Assembly: GCA_045106935.1 (NCBI GenBank)
Contig: JBGCFN010000026.1
Span: forward strand, 1-32,682
Origin: UBA1858 sp045106935
GTDB lineage: Bacteria; Pseudomonadota; Gammaproteobacteria; UBA4575
DNA: 32,682 bases
Direction: 5' to 3'
Shown here: in pieces, positions 26,192 to 32,682 of the stretch
How positions within the stretch are numbered: the first letter of the stretch is position 1
Layout of the letters: every line of letters begins with the position of its first letter
Made by a program: the position numbers and the translations under genes
The notes under the pieces: model-generated
What the model was told of the DNA's origin: nothing
What the model saw: only the letters and a program-made list of their open reading frames with translations
The model's database searches: none

Positions 26192-26390
26192 AACAGCCTC
26201 CAGAGTTTAAGTGAGATGGAACTGCACTCGAATCATTAAGACCTTCTGAAATTTTTAATGAGTATTGATCGGTAGAAGTTGTCGCTGCACAAACATTAGT
26301 TGCCGTGAGTATAATTACTTTGGCTTTTATTCCAATAACTAGCAATGCTAGCTCATGAAATAAATGACTTTTGAAGTCGCTTAGCTCCAT
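26184..26390 (-). CDS. Small protein of unknown function, coupled to the downstream membrane protein gene
   Basis: Not recognised. 68 residues. Residues about 10-36 are hydrophobic (ELALLVIGIKAKVIILTATN), then a polar Ser/Thr-rich tail ends in GGCYE. Translation is strongly supported by a perfect AGGAGG five bases before the ATG. Its last codons overlap the start of the next gene. The pair lies on the (-) strand downstream of a 14-base palindrome. Confidence 0.6.
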   Translation of the reverse strand: MELSDFKSHLFHELALLVIGIKAKVIILTATNVCAATTSTDQYSLKISEGLNDSSAVPSHLNSGGCYE

Positions 26391-26457
26391 ACTTACCTCC
26401 TATCTCACATTGGTTAAACGACTCAAATTCAATCATCTAAGAAACACAAAACAGAAA

Positions 26458-26471
26458 GCGGTAATTACCGC
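26458..26471. promoter_or_regulatory. Perfect 14-base palindrome upstream of the small-protein pair
   Basis: GCGGTAATTACCGC is a perfect palindrome about 68 bases upstream of the ATG at 26390, in an otherwise AT-rich 214-base gap (26391-26604). Its symmetry and position suit an operator for a dimeric regulator, but no matching regulator gene is adjacent. No other structure was seen in this gap. Confidence 0.35.
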
Positions 26472-26604
26472 ATATATAGTTATAATAATTTTGAAAAAAA
26501 ATTCAAGAGGAGGATGATAAAATTTATTTATCTAATTATTAACGCAGGGCCAAGGATGATATATACAGTCAATGCATTTTTTGTTTATGAGTGGTTAGCT
26601 GTCA

Positions 26605-27075
26605 TTAATTATACTTCGCTGCGGTTATGAACTCGTTAAAAGTTTCGCACCAAACAACCACGGTAGTAAATTTACTTGGTTCAACCGATCCAGGTACCGA
26701 AACTACAAAATTTTTAAAAGTATTTACCTGTCCGACTCGCACCATTCGAGATTTCTGCTGTTTAAATTCAGATTCCGTTTCAACAAACGTCGGCGACAAA
26801 TATAAATAGTAGTCGGGTCCAGGTGCGATTGAACCTTCCAACGCAATAAATTTAGATCCCACGACAATTTCGCCTTCTCCCCAGTGTAACCAATCGCTGC
26901 CTGCAAGCTCTCGTGTGAATTGACCAGAAAATTCAGCCTGTTTTTTTGCCAAACTTAGTTCTTCTACCGAGGGATCATCAGGGGCAATAATTATGGGAAG
27001 AGTGTACATACCAATCATAAAGCCAAACACACCAACAATGAGGTGCGAAACAATGAGAACTAGAATTTTTTTCAT
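26605..27075 (-). CDS. DM13-domain membrane-anchored protein
   Basis: 156 residues. The N-terminal segment is hydrophobic (about 4-31) and serves as a signal or anchor. A single DM13-like domain (about 47-152) follows, with the recognisable runs LHWGEGEIVV, PGPDYYLYLSP, GQVNTFKNFVVSVPG and FTTVVVWCETFNEFITAAKY. DM13 domains have been proposed to carry redox activity through a conserved cysteine, and one cysteine is present in VVWCE. The protein is probably extracytoplasmic. The gene is 42 bases downstream of the serine hydrolase gene on the same strand. Confidence 0.8.
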   Translation of the reverse strand: MKKILVLIVSHLIVGVFGFMIGMYTLPIIIAPDDPSVEELSLAKKQAEFSGQFTRELAGSDWLHWGEGEIVVGSKFIALEGSIAPGPDYYLYLSPTFVETESEFKQQKSRMVRVGQVNTFKNFVVSVPGSVEPSKFTTVVVWCETFNEFITAAKYN

Positions 27076-27117
27076 AACGTCATATAAATTGTCGCCTTAT
27101 GGATCAAAAGTAGTCAC

Positions 27118-28293
27118 TTAATTGCTGATTGAATTTGTTATTGCTCTATATAATGCCTGCTCCCATACCGAATCAATTTGATCGTAGGCAATGGTCCGTG
27201 CACTATGATGAGCAATCACAACATTTTCCTTACGGTTGATATATATGCCTTGACCAAAGATACCAGTCGCCCTAAAAGCACCTTTTTCCATCAACCACCA
27301 GAAATAACCATATCCTCTATAGCCTCTTGACGGAACGGTCGAATTCTTCATCCATCCTGGTGGCAATACATTTGTTCCATCTACAAGACGGCCCTCGGCT
27401 AATGCAAACATCCCAATACGGCCGTAATCTCGCAACGTCGCGTTGATACAGCAGCCACCAAATTCACCACCGCCATCTTCAGTAAGATTCCAGGAGCCAT
27501 CAGACTCCATGCCAAAGGGTTGCCAAATCTTTTCTGAAAGATAGGTGGCTAGATTACTGCTAATAGCAGACCGAAGTAGTATTCCTGCGAGATTTGTCTC
27601 TGCCGTGTTGTAGTTAAATCTCTCCCCTGGATTGGCATCGCGCGGTTTGCGTTGCAAGTACTTGTATAGATCATCATCTTTCCAAGAGGCAGTAGCGACA
27701 TCAGATTGCGGGTCTGCATAGTCTTCATTCCATTGCACGCCTGATGCCATCTGCAACAGATTAGCAATCGATGATTGGCTGTATGGTGATCCCTGCAAGC
27801 GCGGTAGATAAGATGTCACTTTCTCGTTAACACTTTTGATATAGCCATCCTGTATTGCTGCACCGATCAACATTGAAACCACGGATTTGGCAACAGAAAA
27901 AGAAATCCACTTACTGTTTTCGGTGTTGCCTAAGCCATATCGCTCATAAAGAATTTTGCCGTCCTTGATAACTAGCAGGCCAGCAACACTCTGCCTTGCG
28001 AAATACTCATTTACGGTCATGGAAGCACCGTCGATTTGTACCTCAACATCACCCAGATCAACCTTTGCATAGGGGAGTGAATGTACCCTATCACCCGCAT
28101 GTATTCTTCTAGTCCAGAATATTTTTTCGGAGTTGCGGAATCCGGCCACCTTCTCTTCAGGCGTCCAGAAGAGCACCTTATTTGGATCACCAAAGTGCTT
28201 ATAGTCCTCAGCGGGATCTATGTAAGGCGCATCTGCATTGGCCACAAAACTTAAGAAGAGAGTTAAGAGTAAAGCTTTGCATTTAGTTTTCAT
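27118..28293 (-). CDS. Serine hydrolase of the class C beta-lactamase / NylB type
   Basis: 391 residues from the ATG at 28293, chosen because it gives a clean signal peptide (MKTKCKALLLTLFLSFVANA). Upstream in-frame starts at 28308 and 28320 are possible. The nucleophile motif is SVAK (133-136), and the second motif is FNYNTAETN with the catalytic tyrosine at about 228. GYRGYGYFWWLMEKGAFRATGIFGQGIYI lies in the C-terminal part. The layout fits the 6-aminohexanoate-dimer hydrolase and related esterase group rather than a true beta-lactamase. It is predicted to be exported; the substrate is unknown. Confidence 0.88.
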   Translation of the reverse strand: MKTKCKALLLTLFLSFVANADAPYIDPAEDYKHFGDPNKVLFWTPEEKVAGFRNSEKIFWTRRIHAGDRVHSLPYAKVDLGDVEVQIDGASMTVNEYFARQSVAGLLVIKDGKILYERYGLGNTENSKWISFSVAKSVVSMLIGAAIQDGYIKSVNEKVTSYLPRLQGSPYSQSSIANLLQMASGVQWNEDYADPQSDVATASWKDDDLYKYLQRKPRDANPGERFNYNTAETNLAGILLRSAISSNLATYLSEKIWQPFGMESDGSWNLTEDGGGEFGGCCINATLRDYGRIGMFALAEGRLVDGTNVLPPGWMKNSTVPSRGYRGYGYFWWLMEKGAFRATGIFGQGIYINRKENVVIAHHSARTIAYDQIDSVWEQALYRAITNSISN

Positions 28294-28333
28294 ATCAATA
28301 TAAGTCATCTTTTGGCACAATATCAGACATTAA

Positions 28334-28585
28334 TCACCAAAATTCTCTCGGTAAATAAGACTTCTCACAGATTTTACACACATACCAAATATTGACTGAA
28401 TGATTATTCTTATTACTGATCTGAACACTATGACCATGTCTTTGAATTTCTAAACCCTTATCAATAACTGTCCTTTTACTTTTGCGAATAACTTTATTAG
28501 AACAGATAGGACATCTCTTATTCCTACGTAATAGTATCGCTAAATAATCTTTATAATTCAGATTAATCTTATATTCAGTGCTCAT
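28334..28585 (-). CDS. Small double-CxxC protein of unknown function
   Basis: 83 residues. CPIC (C25-C28) and CKIC (C70-C73) would form a four-cysteine zinc site, separated by a basic, polar middle. No membrane segment or signal peptide is present. The start lacks an obvious ribosome-binding site. It precedes the serine hydrolase gene on the same strand. The two well-spaced CxxC pairs argue for a real zinc-ribbon protein, but no named family was recognised. Confidence 0.55.
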   Translation of the reverse strand: MSTEYKINLNYKDYLAILLRRNKRCPICSNKVIRKSKRTVIDKGLEIQRHGHSVQISNKNNHSVNIWYVCKICEKSYLPREFW

Positions 28586-28605
28586 TTATAATCAATTTAA
28601 GTTGT

Positions 28606-28635
28606 CGTCTTTCAGCGCGATAGCAGACATTCGTA
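28606..28635. repeat. Diverged copy of the intergenic repeat element
   Basis: The sequence CGTCTTTCAGCGCGATAGC and following AGACATTCGTA resembles the right half of the element at 30390-30461 (CGTCAGCTTCCGGCGCAATAGCTGACATTCATA), roughly three quarters identical by eye. The hairpin arms are partly eroded (GTCT/AGAC). Confidence 0.45.
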
Positions 28636-28688
28636 TAATTAAATAAAGTGATCGCCTAAAAACATTGTATAAAGCAACATCATCTCTA

Positions 28689-28832
28689 TTACTCTTTCTT
28701 TTTAAACCAACCCTTAACCCCATCAATTCCTTTTGAAATTCCTTCAGTAGTCTTCTTTGTTGCAGCTTCTACTGCATCCTTTACATCCTCAGTCGATTTT
28801 TCAAGCTTGTTTAAAGCGAAATAATATTTCAT
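28689..28832 (-). CDS. 47-residue amphipathic protein of unknown function
   Basis: Not recognised. Reads MKYYFALNKLEKSTEDVKDA, then VEAATKKTTEGISKGIDG and ends VKGWFKKKE. It is rich in Lys, Glu, Thr and Ala and lacks cysteine or a membrane span. Charged residues recur at helical spacing, so a single long amphipathic helix is likely, as in apolipoprotein- or LEA-like small proteins. No strong ribosome-binding site precedes the ATG. The regular composition in an AT-rich region argues for real coding, but the call stays tentative. Confidence 0.45.
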   Translation of the reverse strand: MKYYFALNKLEKSTEDVKDAVEAATKKTTEGISKGIDGVKGWFKKKE

Positions 28833-29267
28833 ATTTTTAAATCCGCATATTCATTACATTATTTTCAAGTAAATTTCTGAGCAATTACTTCATTCTAACA
28901 ATTTCATATATAAAAGAATGTGACTTAGTTGTATCAGGCTATATCAATATATTAATTTTTTTCGAGCAAATAAACACCAATTGATGTGAAATCAATATAA
29001 ATATAAAAATCCAAGTACTTCTCTAAACAACCAATACTCTGTTACTAATAATTACAGTTATATCGATATCATAATGCTTGTTTACACGCCCAATCATTAA
29101 CAAAATTAGAATTTTTAATTGGCTCCACCTAAACTTTTATTGAACACATAGCCCTTTTGTTAACCAGAAAATACCATTCATATACGACACATAACCTAAC
29201 AATCGTTAACCATATATAGTTTTAATGATGATTTTGAGCCTGTACTAGCCAGGCAATCTAGGGACTG
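28833..29267. other. 435-base AT-rich stretch without a recognised gene
   Basis: No convincing reading frame on either strand, and no tRNA-like or CRISPR-like structure. It presumably contains the promoter of the acyltransferase gene at 29268, whose ATG is preceded by AGGGA three bases upstream. A perfect 18-base match to 29525-29542 lies at 29044-29061. Confidence 0.6.
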
Positions 29268-30362
29268 ATGCATAGAATCACTTCTTTATACTTGGATCTT
29301 GTTAGACTCTTGGCAGCATTATTGGTCTTCTTTTTTCATGCTAAATTGACTAAATTTGATGGCGCCTGGTTAAAAGATATAGGTTCTTATGGTCATGATG
29401 CAGTGATGATCTTCTTTGTTATTTCAGGTTATGTCATTGCTTATATTACTGTAACGAAATCCGAAACTATTGAAGAGTTCGCTAAGGCACGATTTGCCCG
29501 ACTATATTCAGTAGTCGTTCCAGCACTAATAATTACAGTTATCTTAGATCATTTTGGGAAACAAATTAACCAAGACATATACCTTATTGATAATTTCAAC
29601 GAATACTCTTTTCCCGTCTTACGTTTTTTTGCAAACTTATTTTTCGTCAACGAGCTATGGTCTAGTTCCTGGATAGCCTTCTCTAATGCTCCGTTTTGGT
29701 CACTCTGCTATGAATTCTGGTATTACGTGATTTTTGCTTGCGCATTTTATTTCCAAGGAATAAAAAAATACTTATTGGTTAGCATCACTATATTCATTGC
29801 CGGCCCGAAAATCATGCTGTTATTTCCAGTTTGGCTGTCTGGCGTTTGGTTATTCCATCTCAGAATAAAAATAAGCATGAGCAAGATACAGGCAATTTTA
29901 TTCGCCATACTTCCAATAATTATTTATGCGTTATATAGAGATATGGATGGACATAAATATTTGCTGCAAATCACTATAGATATACTTGGACGTGAATTTG
30001 TATATGAAGATCTTAAGTGGAGTCGTCGTTTTTTAAGTGATTATTTAGTTGGTGCACTATTCTGCATGAATCTTGCTGGAATTATTGGATTGTCAAAATA
30101 TATCAAAATAAGTAATTGGATTGAAAGTCCAATCAGATATTTCGCAGGGATGACATTTGCAATTTATTTATTGCATATGCCTTTATTATATTTCTATGGT
30201 GCTTTTATGACAAATGGTGTGACTATCTCTATGGCTACCTTGCTAACAATATTTTTACTGGCCCCAATGACAGAAGGTAAAAAACATCAGTGGTATATAC
30301 TCATCGATCAAGTCATCAGTATCTATAAAAAAAATCTGAATATAAATCTCAGATATTCTTAA
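29268..30362 (+). CDS. Acyltransferase family 3 membrane protein
   Basis: 364 residues with about ten membrane spans, typical of AT3/OafA-type O-acyltransferases that add acetyl or other acyl groups to surface glycans. The conserved N-terminal R-x10-H motif is present (R13 ... H24, in LDLVRLLAALLVFFFHAKL). It also has FFVISGYVIAY at about 49-59 and FARLYSVVVPAL. No SGNH domain is fused. It stands alone, without adjacent polysaccharide genes, in the AT-rich accessory segment. The target glycan is unknown. Confidence 0.88.
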   Translation: MHRITSLYLDLVRLLAALLVFFFHAKLTKFDGAWLKDIGSYGHDAVMIFFVISGYVIAYITVTKSETIEEFAKARFARLYSVVVPALIITVILDHFGKQINQDIYLIDNFNEYSFPVLRFFANLFFVNELWSSSWIAFSNAPFWSLCYEFWYYVIFACAFYFQGIKKYLLVSITIFIAGPKIMLLFPVWLSGVWLFHLRIKISMSKIQAILFAILPIIIYALYRDMDGHKYLLQITIDILGREFVYEDLKWSRRFLSDYLVGALFCMNLAGIIGLSKYIKISNWIESPIRYFAGMTFAIYLLHMPLLYFYGAFMTNGVTISMATLLTIFLLAPMTEGKKHQWYILIDQVISIYKKNLNINLRYS

Positions 30363-30389
30363 TGAACTCAAACATTTCCAGCATTACAG

Positions 30390-30461
30390 GAATGTCCGCT
30401 AATTGTCGAAGCATGTCATATAGATATTTTACGTCAGCTTCCGGCGCAATAGCTGACATTC
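30390..30461. repeat. 72-base inverted-repeat element
   Basis: GAATGTCCGCTAATTG (30390-30405) and CAATAGCTGACATTC (30447-30461) are inverted with only two differences over 15-16 bases. The right half contains its own hairpin, GTCAGCT (30433-30439) with AGCTGAC (30451-30457) and an 11-base loop. It sits between the acyltransferase gene and the small HMA-like gene. A diverged half copy lies at 28606-28635. It looks like a non-autonomous intergenic repeat. Confidence 0.6.
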
Positions 30462-30553
30462 ATAAGATAACGCGTAATTGATGTACATCAACTTATATTT
30501 CATAAGCGACGAATATACTAAGAATCAGGTTTACTATAATAGATGGTGAGAAT

Positions 30554-30787
30554 ATGGATACAAAAATGGTGGATGTTTTAATTCACATAGATCCTGAAAC
30601 CAATCATGAAGAACGTGAATTTTTACGCGACTTGCTCTTAAAGCATAATGGGGTTGATGCTGCATCTTATCACGATGACAAACCTCACTTAATGATAGTC
30701 GAATATGATCCAGATGAAGTCTCATCTAAGCAGTTACTTGATGTGGTCACAAAACATAATATTCATGCAGAGTTAATTGGCTTGTAA
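30554..30787 (+). CDS. Small HMA-like ferredoxin-fold protein without cysteines
   Basis: 77 residues. The predicted beta-alpha-beta-beta-alpha-beta pattern (VDVLIHID, EREFLRDLLLKH, AASYHDD, LMIVEYDPDEV, SKQLLDVVTKH, AELIGL) matches the heavy-metal-associated domain. The metal-binding CxxC is absent and replaced by DPETNHEE; there is no cysteine at all. Copper-chaperone activity is therefore unlikely, although several histidines (H7, H14, H26, H35) are available. GGTGAG lies 3 bases before the ATG. It is convergent with the FadL-type gene. Confidence 0.7.
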   Translation: MDTKMVDVLIHIDPETNHEEREFLRDLLLKHNGVDAASYHDDKPHLMIVEYDPDEVSSKQLLDVVTKHNIHAELIGL

Positions 30788-30870
30788 ATTAATAAGTGAG
30801 CGATAATATTAACTCACAGTTTGATACTCCAAAAAGCCAAACATCAAGTTATATTCCAGCTTTGCAATTG

Positions 30871-32244
30871 TTAGAATTTTTTAGACCAACTAACACCCAT
30901 TTCAAATTGTTGCATTTCAAGCTCGATTGTTTGTGTTGGATCAAATGCACTTGTTCCTTCAACCGATTCTTTTAAGGCGTGCATGAGTAGAAAGCTGATC
31001 TCACTATTATCATTAAGTACGCGTGTATATCCGGCAGATATATGATCTTCTATGACTCCAGGCGCAAGAATATTAAATAACACTTGATCGCTGGCAATAG
31101 GTTGATCTGAATGACTGTAACCTAGTCTGAATATATTTTGCTTTGATTGCTGCCACTGTAGACCAAACTTCAAAATATTTATATCTCTCCAACCAAATCC
31201 GCCACCATTATCGCCACCTAAACAGCTTTCAACATCAGTGCCACCCATTCCTGCAGAAGGACATGCGTATAAATTTTGAATATCGTTACTAACAGCATCT
31301 ACGTCCTCATACCAGATGCGTTGAAAATCAAATAACAAGGTAAGATTATTGGTAGGGTGATAAGCAAAACCAGCCCAAAATGTTGGCGGTATATCAAAGT
31401 CTCCATCTTCAGCAAACAAATCTGAATAGTCATCGAATTCATCCATGTAAATCTTACTTCGGTATGAAATTCCGAAATCAACAACGTCAGCAATATTTTT
31501 AACTAATGCACCGACTTGAACTCCGCCACCAAATGAATACTCTTGACCGTTACTTGTTAAATTATCTGCAGGAGCCGTGAATCCGCTTTCGACAAATGAT
31601 TTTGTAAACCCACCAAAACTTTCTAAACCATTGGCTCTGAATCCCTGCACAACAAAAAGCGGACTTATTCCTACAGACACATTTTCACTAAATTTATGAG
31701 CTATGGATAAATTTAAGAAGATTTGAAACAAATCAACACCTGCCGTTCCAGCACCAAATGTACCTGGAAATGTGCCTACGGGCGCAGGTCCCATTCCATC
31801 GGGGTCAAATGAAGCAGTACCTCCATCATAAGTTGTATTTAAACCGCCGTTTCCATACAGTGATAATCCAATTGAGGTGCGATCCGAAATCTCTTTGTTA
31901 ATTCCAAAACTAGGGATTAGAAACCATTTATCATCACTTGTTTCTGAATCTGGTCCAACAGTGAATGCCCCTCCATTACCATTCGCCAAACTGCTTGATG
32001 ATGAATAATCTCGATCTGGGAAAAATAAGGTAGCACCAATGTCAAATCGGTTGCCAATAAATGCCATGCCGGCTGGATTGGTCGCTCCTGCCATAGCATC
32101 TTGTGGAAAAGCCACGCCTGCACCAGCCATCGCTTTGTTTTTAATGCCTGTTCCGTGAGAAAAATAACCGTTTGTTGCAAAAGAGGTGGGCAATAAAAAA
32201 AGGCTGAGCAAGAAAATACTAACAATTTGAACGAAAGGCTTCAT
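30871..32244 (-). CDS. FadL/TodX (OMPP1) family outer-membrane transport protein
   Basis: 457 residues. The signal peptide is about 1-23 (ending PTSFA), and the mature protein opens TNGYFSHGTGIKNKAMAGAG, the usual N-terminal hatch of FadL-type barrels, followed by MAGATNPAGMAFIGNRFDIG. Alternating hydrophobic strands and a C-terminal aromatic end (SWSKKF) fit a 14-strand beta barrel. These channels take up hydrophobic substrates such as long-chain fatty acids or aromatic hydrocarbons; the substrate here is unknown. AGGAGA lies 6 bases before the ATG. The gene is divergent from an ArsR-family regulator. Confidence 0.94.
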   Translation of the reverse strand: MKPFVQIVSIFLLSLFLLPTSFATNGYFSHGTGIKNKAMAGAGVAFPQDAMAGATNPAGMAFIGNRFDIGATLFFPDRDYSSSSSLANGNGGAFTVGPDSETSDDKWFLIPSFGINKEISDRTSIGLSLYGNGGLNTTYDGGTASFDPDGMGPAPVGTFPGTFGAGTAGVDLFQIFLNLSIAHKFSENVSVGISPLFVVQGFRANGLESFGGFTKSFVESGFTAPADNLTSNGQEYSFGGGVQVGALVKNIADVVDFGISYRSKIYMDEFDDYSDLFAEDGDFDIPPTFWAGFAYHPTNNLTLLFDFQRIWYEDVDAVSNDIQNLYACPSAGMGGTDVESCLGGDNGGGFGWRDINILKFGLQWQQSKQNIFRLGYSHSDQPIASDQVLFNILAPGVIEDHISAGYTRVLNDNSEISFLLMHALKESVEGTSAFDPTQTIELEMQQFEMGVSWSKKF

Positions 32245-32321
32245 TAACTTTCTCCTAAAGATAAATCTAGAAAAGATGCTGACTTAATTATCGTTATTGG
32301 ACTAAAATATTTATATCAGAT

Positions 32322-32338
32322 TGTACTAAATTAGTACA
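32322..32338. promoter_or_regulatory. Palindromic operator candidate between fadL-like and arsR-like genes
   Basis: TGTACTAA-A-TTAGTACA is a perfect 8-base-arm palindrome midway in the 150-base divergent intergenic region. It lies just upstream of a TATAAA-like element for the FadL gene (about 32310-32315 on the - strand). Binding by the adjacent ArsR-type repressor is inference. Confidence 0.45.
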
Positions 32339-32344
32339 CGCTAA

Positions 32345-32369
32345 ATTAGATGATTCTAATGTATATAAT
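32345..32369 (+). promoter_or_regulatory. Second dyad and -10 element of the arsR-like gene
   Basis: ATTAGA-TGAT-TCTAAT (32345-32360) is an inverted repeat with 6-base arms. A consensus -10 TATAAT follows at 32364-32369, 25 bases before the ATG at 32395. No good -35 is visible. A dyad this close to the -10 suits autorepression. Confidence 0.5.
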
Positions 32370-32394
32370 TAAATAAGAAATTTATAAAATAGTA

Positions 32395-32682
32395 ATGAAA
32401 TCACAGCATAAACAACCAAGACTGTATGAAGAAATGTTTCAGCAGCGTGAAGATCTAGCCAAGCTATTAAAGCTAATTGCGCATGAATCTAGACTGATGG
32501 TTTTATGTTTGTTAGAAAAACAGGAAATGACTGTTGGAGAGATAAATGAACAAATCGGGTTAAGTCAATCTGCGTTGTCTCAGCATCTTGCTATTATGCG
32601 GAAGAATAATATAGTTTCCACCCGCAGAAAGTCTCAGACAATTTACTACAAGCTATCTGATAAAAATTTATCAAAAATAATT
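32395..32682 (+). CDS. ArsR-family transcriptional regulator, BigR/SqrR/YgaV-like (3' end outside window)
   Basis: The first 96 residues of a winged-helix repressor; the frame is still open at the window end. LAKLLKLIAHESRLMVLCLL (22-41) is the family dimer/helix segment, TVGEINEQIGLSQSALSQHLAIMRKNN contains the recognition helix, and IVSTRRKSQTIYYKL forms the wing. The cysteine in LMVLCLL (C39) is at the position of the first reactive cysteine of persulfide-sensing SqrR/BigR/YgaV. The second expected cysteine would lie beyond the window. No CxC metal site (ArsR/SmtB type) is present in this part. It is divergent from the FadL-type gene, which it may control. Confidence 0.88.
   Translation, partial: MKSQHKQPRLYEEMFQQREDLAKLLKLIAHESRLMVLCLLEKQEMTVGEINEQIGLSQSALSQHLAIMRKNNIVSTRRKSQTIYYKLSDKNLSKII

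Noticed and set aside
27118..28293. Possible beta-lactamase resistance gene
   Set aside because: SVAK and the tyrosine motif are shared by all serine hydrolases of this fold. The FNYNTAETN pattern and overall layout fit NylB-type hydrolases, and no class C YSN plus KTG pair was found.
29044..29542. Perfect 18-base direct repeat (29044-29061 and 29525-29542)
   Set aside because: The unit ACTAATAATTACAGTTAT is very AT-rich, one copy is inside the acyltransferase gene, and no flanking structure or further copies were seen. Chance is a sufficient explanation.
25855..30550. A complete defence island or CRISPR system
   Set aside because: No nuclease, helicase, methylase, reverse transcriptase or Cas-like gene and no regularly spaced repeats were seen.

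Overview
The window is a chromosomal segment of a Gammaproteobacterium. The evidence is gene order: dusB-fis, purH/purD, trxA upstream of rho, and rpmB-rpmG, together with clear gammaproteobacterial-type AccC, PrmA, Fis, Rho, Cca, UppP and MutM. Several arrangements are not enteric: an auxin-efflux-type carrier between purH and purD, a PTR1-type pteridine reductase beside folB-folK, and a chorismatase beside mutM. No closer taxonomic placement can be justified from the sequence alone. There are no rRNA or tRNA genes, CRISPR arrays, transposases or integrases.

Layout. 1-7994 (+) is a dense housekeeping run: 3' part of accC, prmA, a zinc-ribbon/DUF3426 membrane protein, dusB-fis (4-base overlap), purH, an AEC-family carrier and purD. 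8026-9905 (-) carries trxA and rho, with a structured, C-rich rho leader between them. 10074-17102 holds an NAD(P)-binding SDR protein (+), a lipoprotein-type predicted aminopeptidase (-), cca (+) without a recognisable HD domain, uppP and a MidA-type methyltransferase (-), then a folate group: pteridine reductase (+) with folB-folK (-).

17190-25854 starts with rpmB-rpmG and ends with mutM. In E. coli these three genes are adjacent. Here about 7.4 kb lies between them: a histidine-box fatty acid desaturase (-), an orphan hydantoinase/oxoprolinase A-type ATPase (-), and a (+) operon of GldA-like ATPase, GldF-like permease, GldG-like auxiliary protein and a FkbO/Hyg5/XanB2-family chorismatase that runs into mutM. 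A tract of short imperfect repeats leads into the ABC operon start.

25855-30550 looks like an accessory, AT-rich stretch. A REP-like hairpin lies at its left edge and a diverged repeat element lies within and at its right edge. It encodes a translationally coupled pair of small unknown proteins, a DM13-domain lipoprotein-sized protein, a NylB/class C-type serine hydrolase, a small double-CxxC protein, a 47-residue amphipathic protein and an acyltransferase-3 membrane protein. 30554-32682 has a small cysteine-free HMA-like protein, a FadL-family outer-membrane channel and, divergent from it, the start of an ArsR-family repressor resembling the BigR/SqrR/YgaV group. Two dyads in the shared intergenic region are good operator candidates.

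The most unusual parts are the chorismatase coupled to a Gld-type ABC operon, the Cca variant, the FadL/ArsR control region and the small-protein accessory segment. No complete new defence or biosynthetic system is evident.
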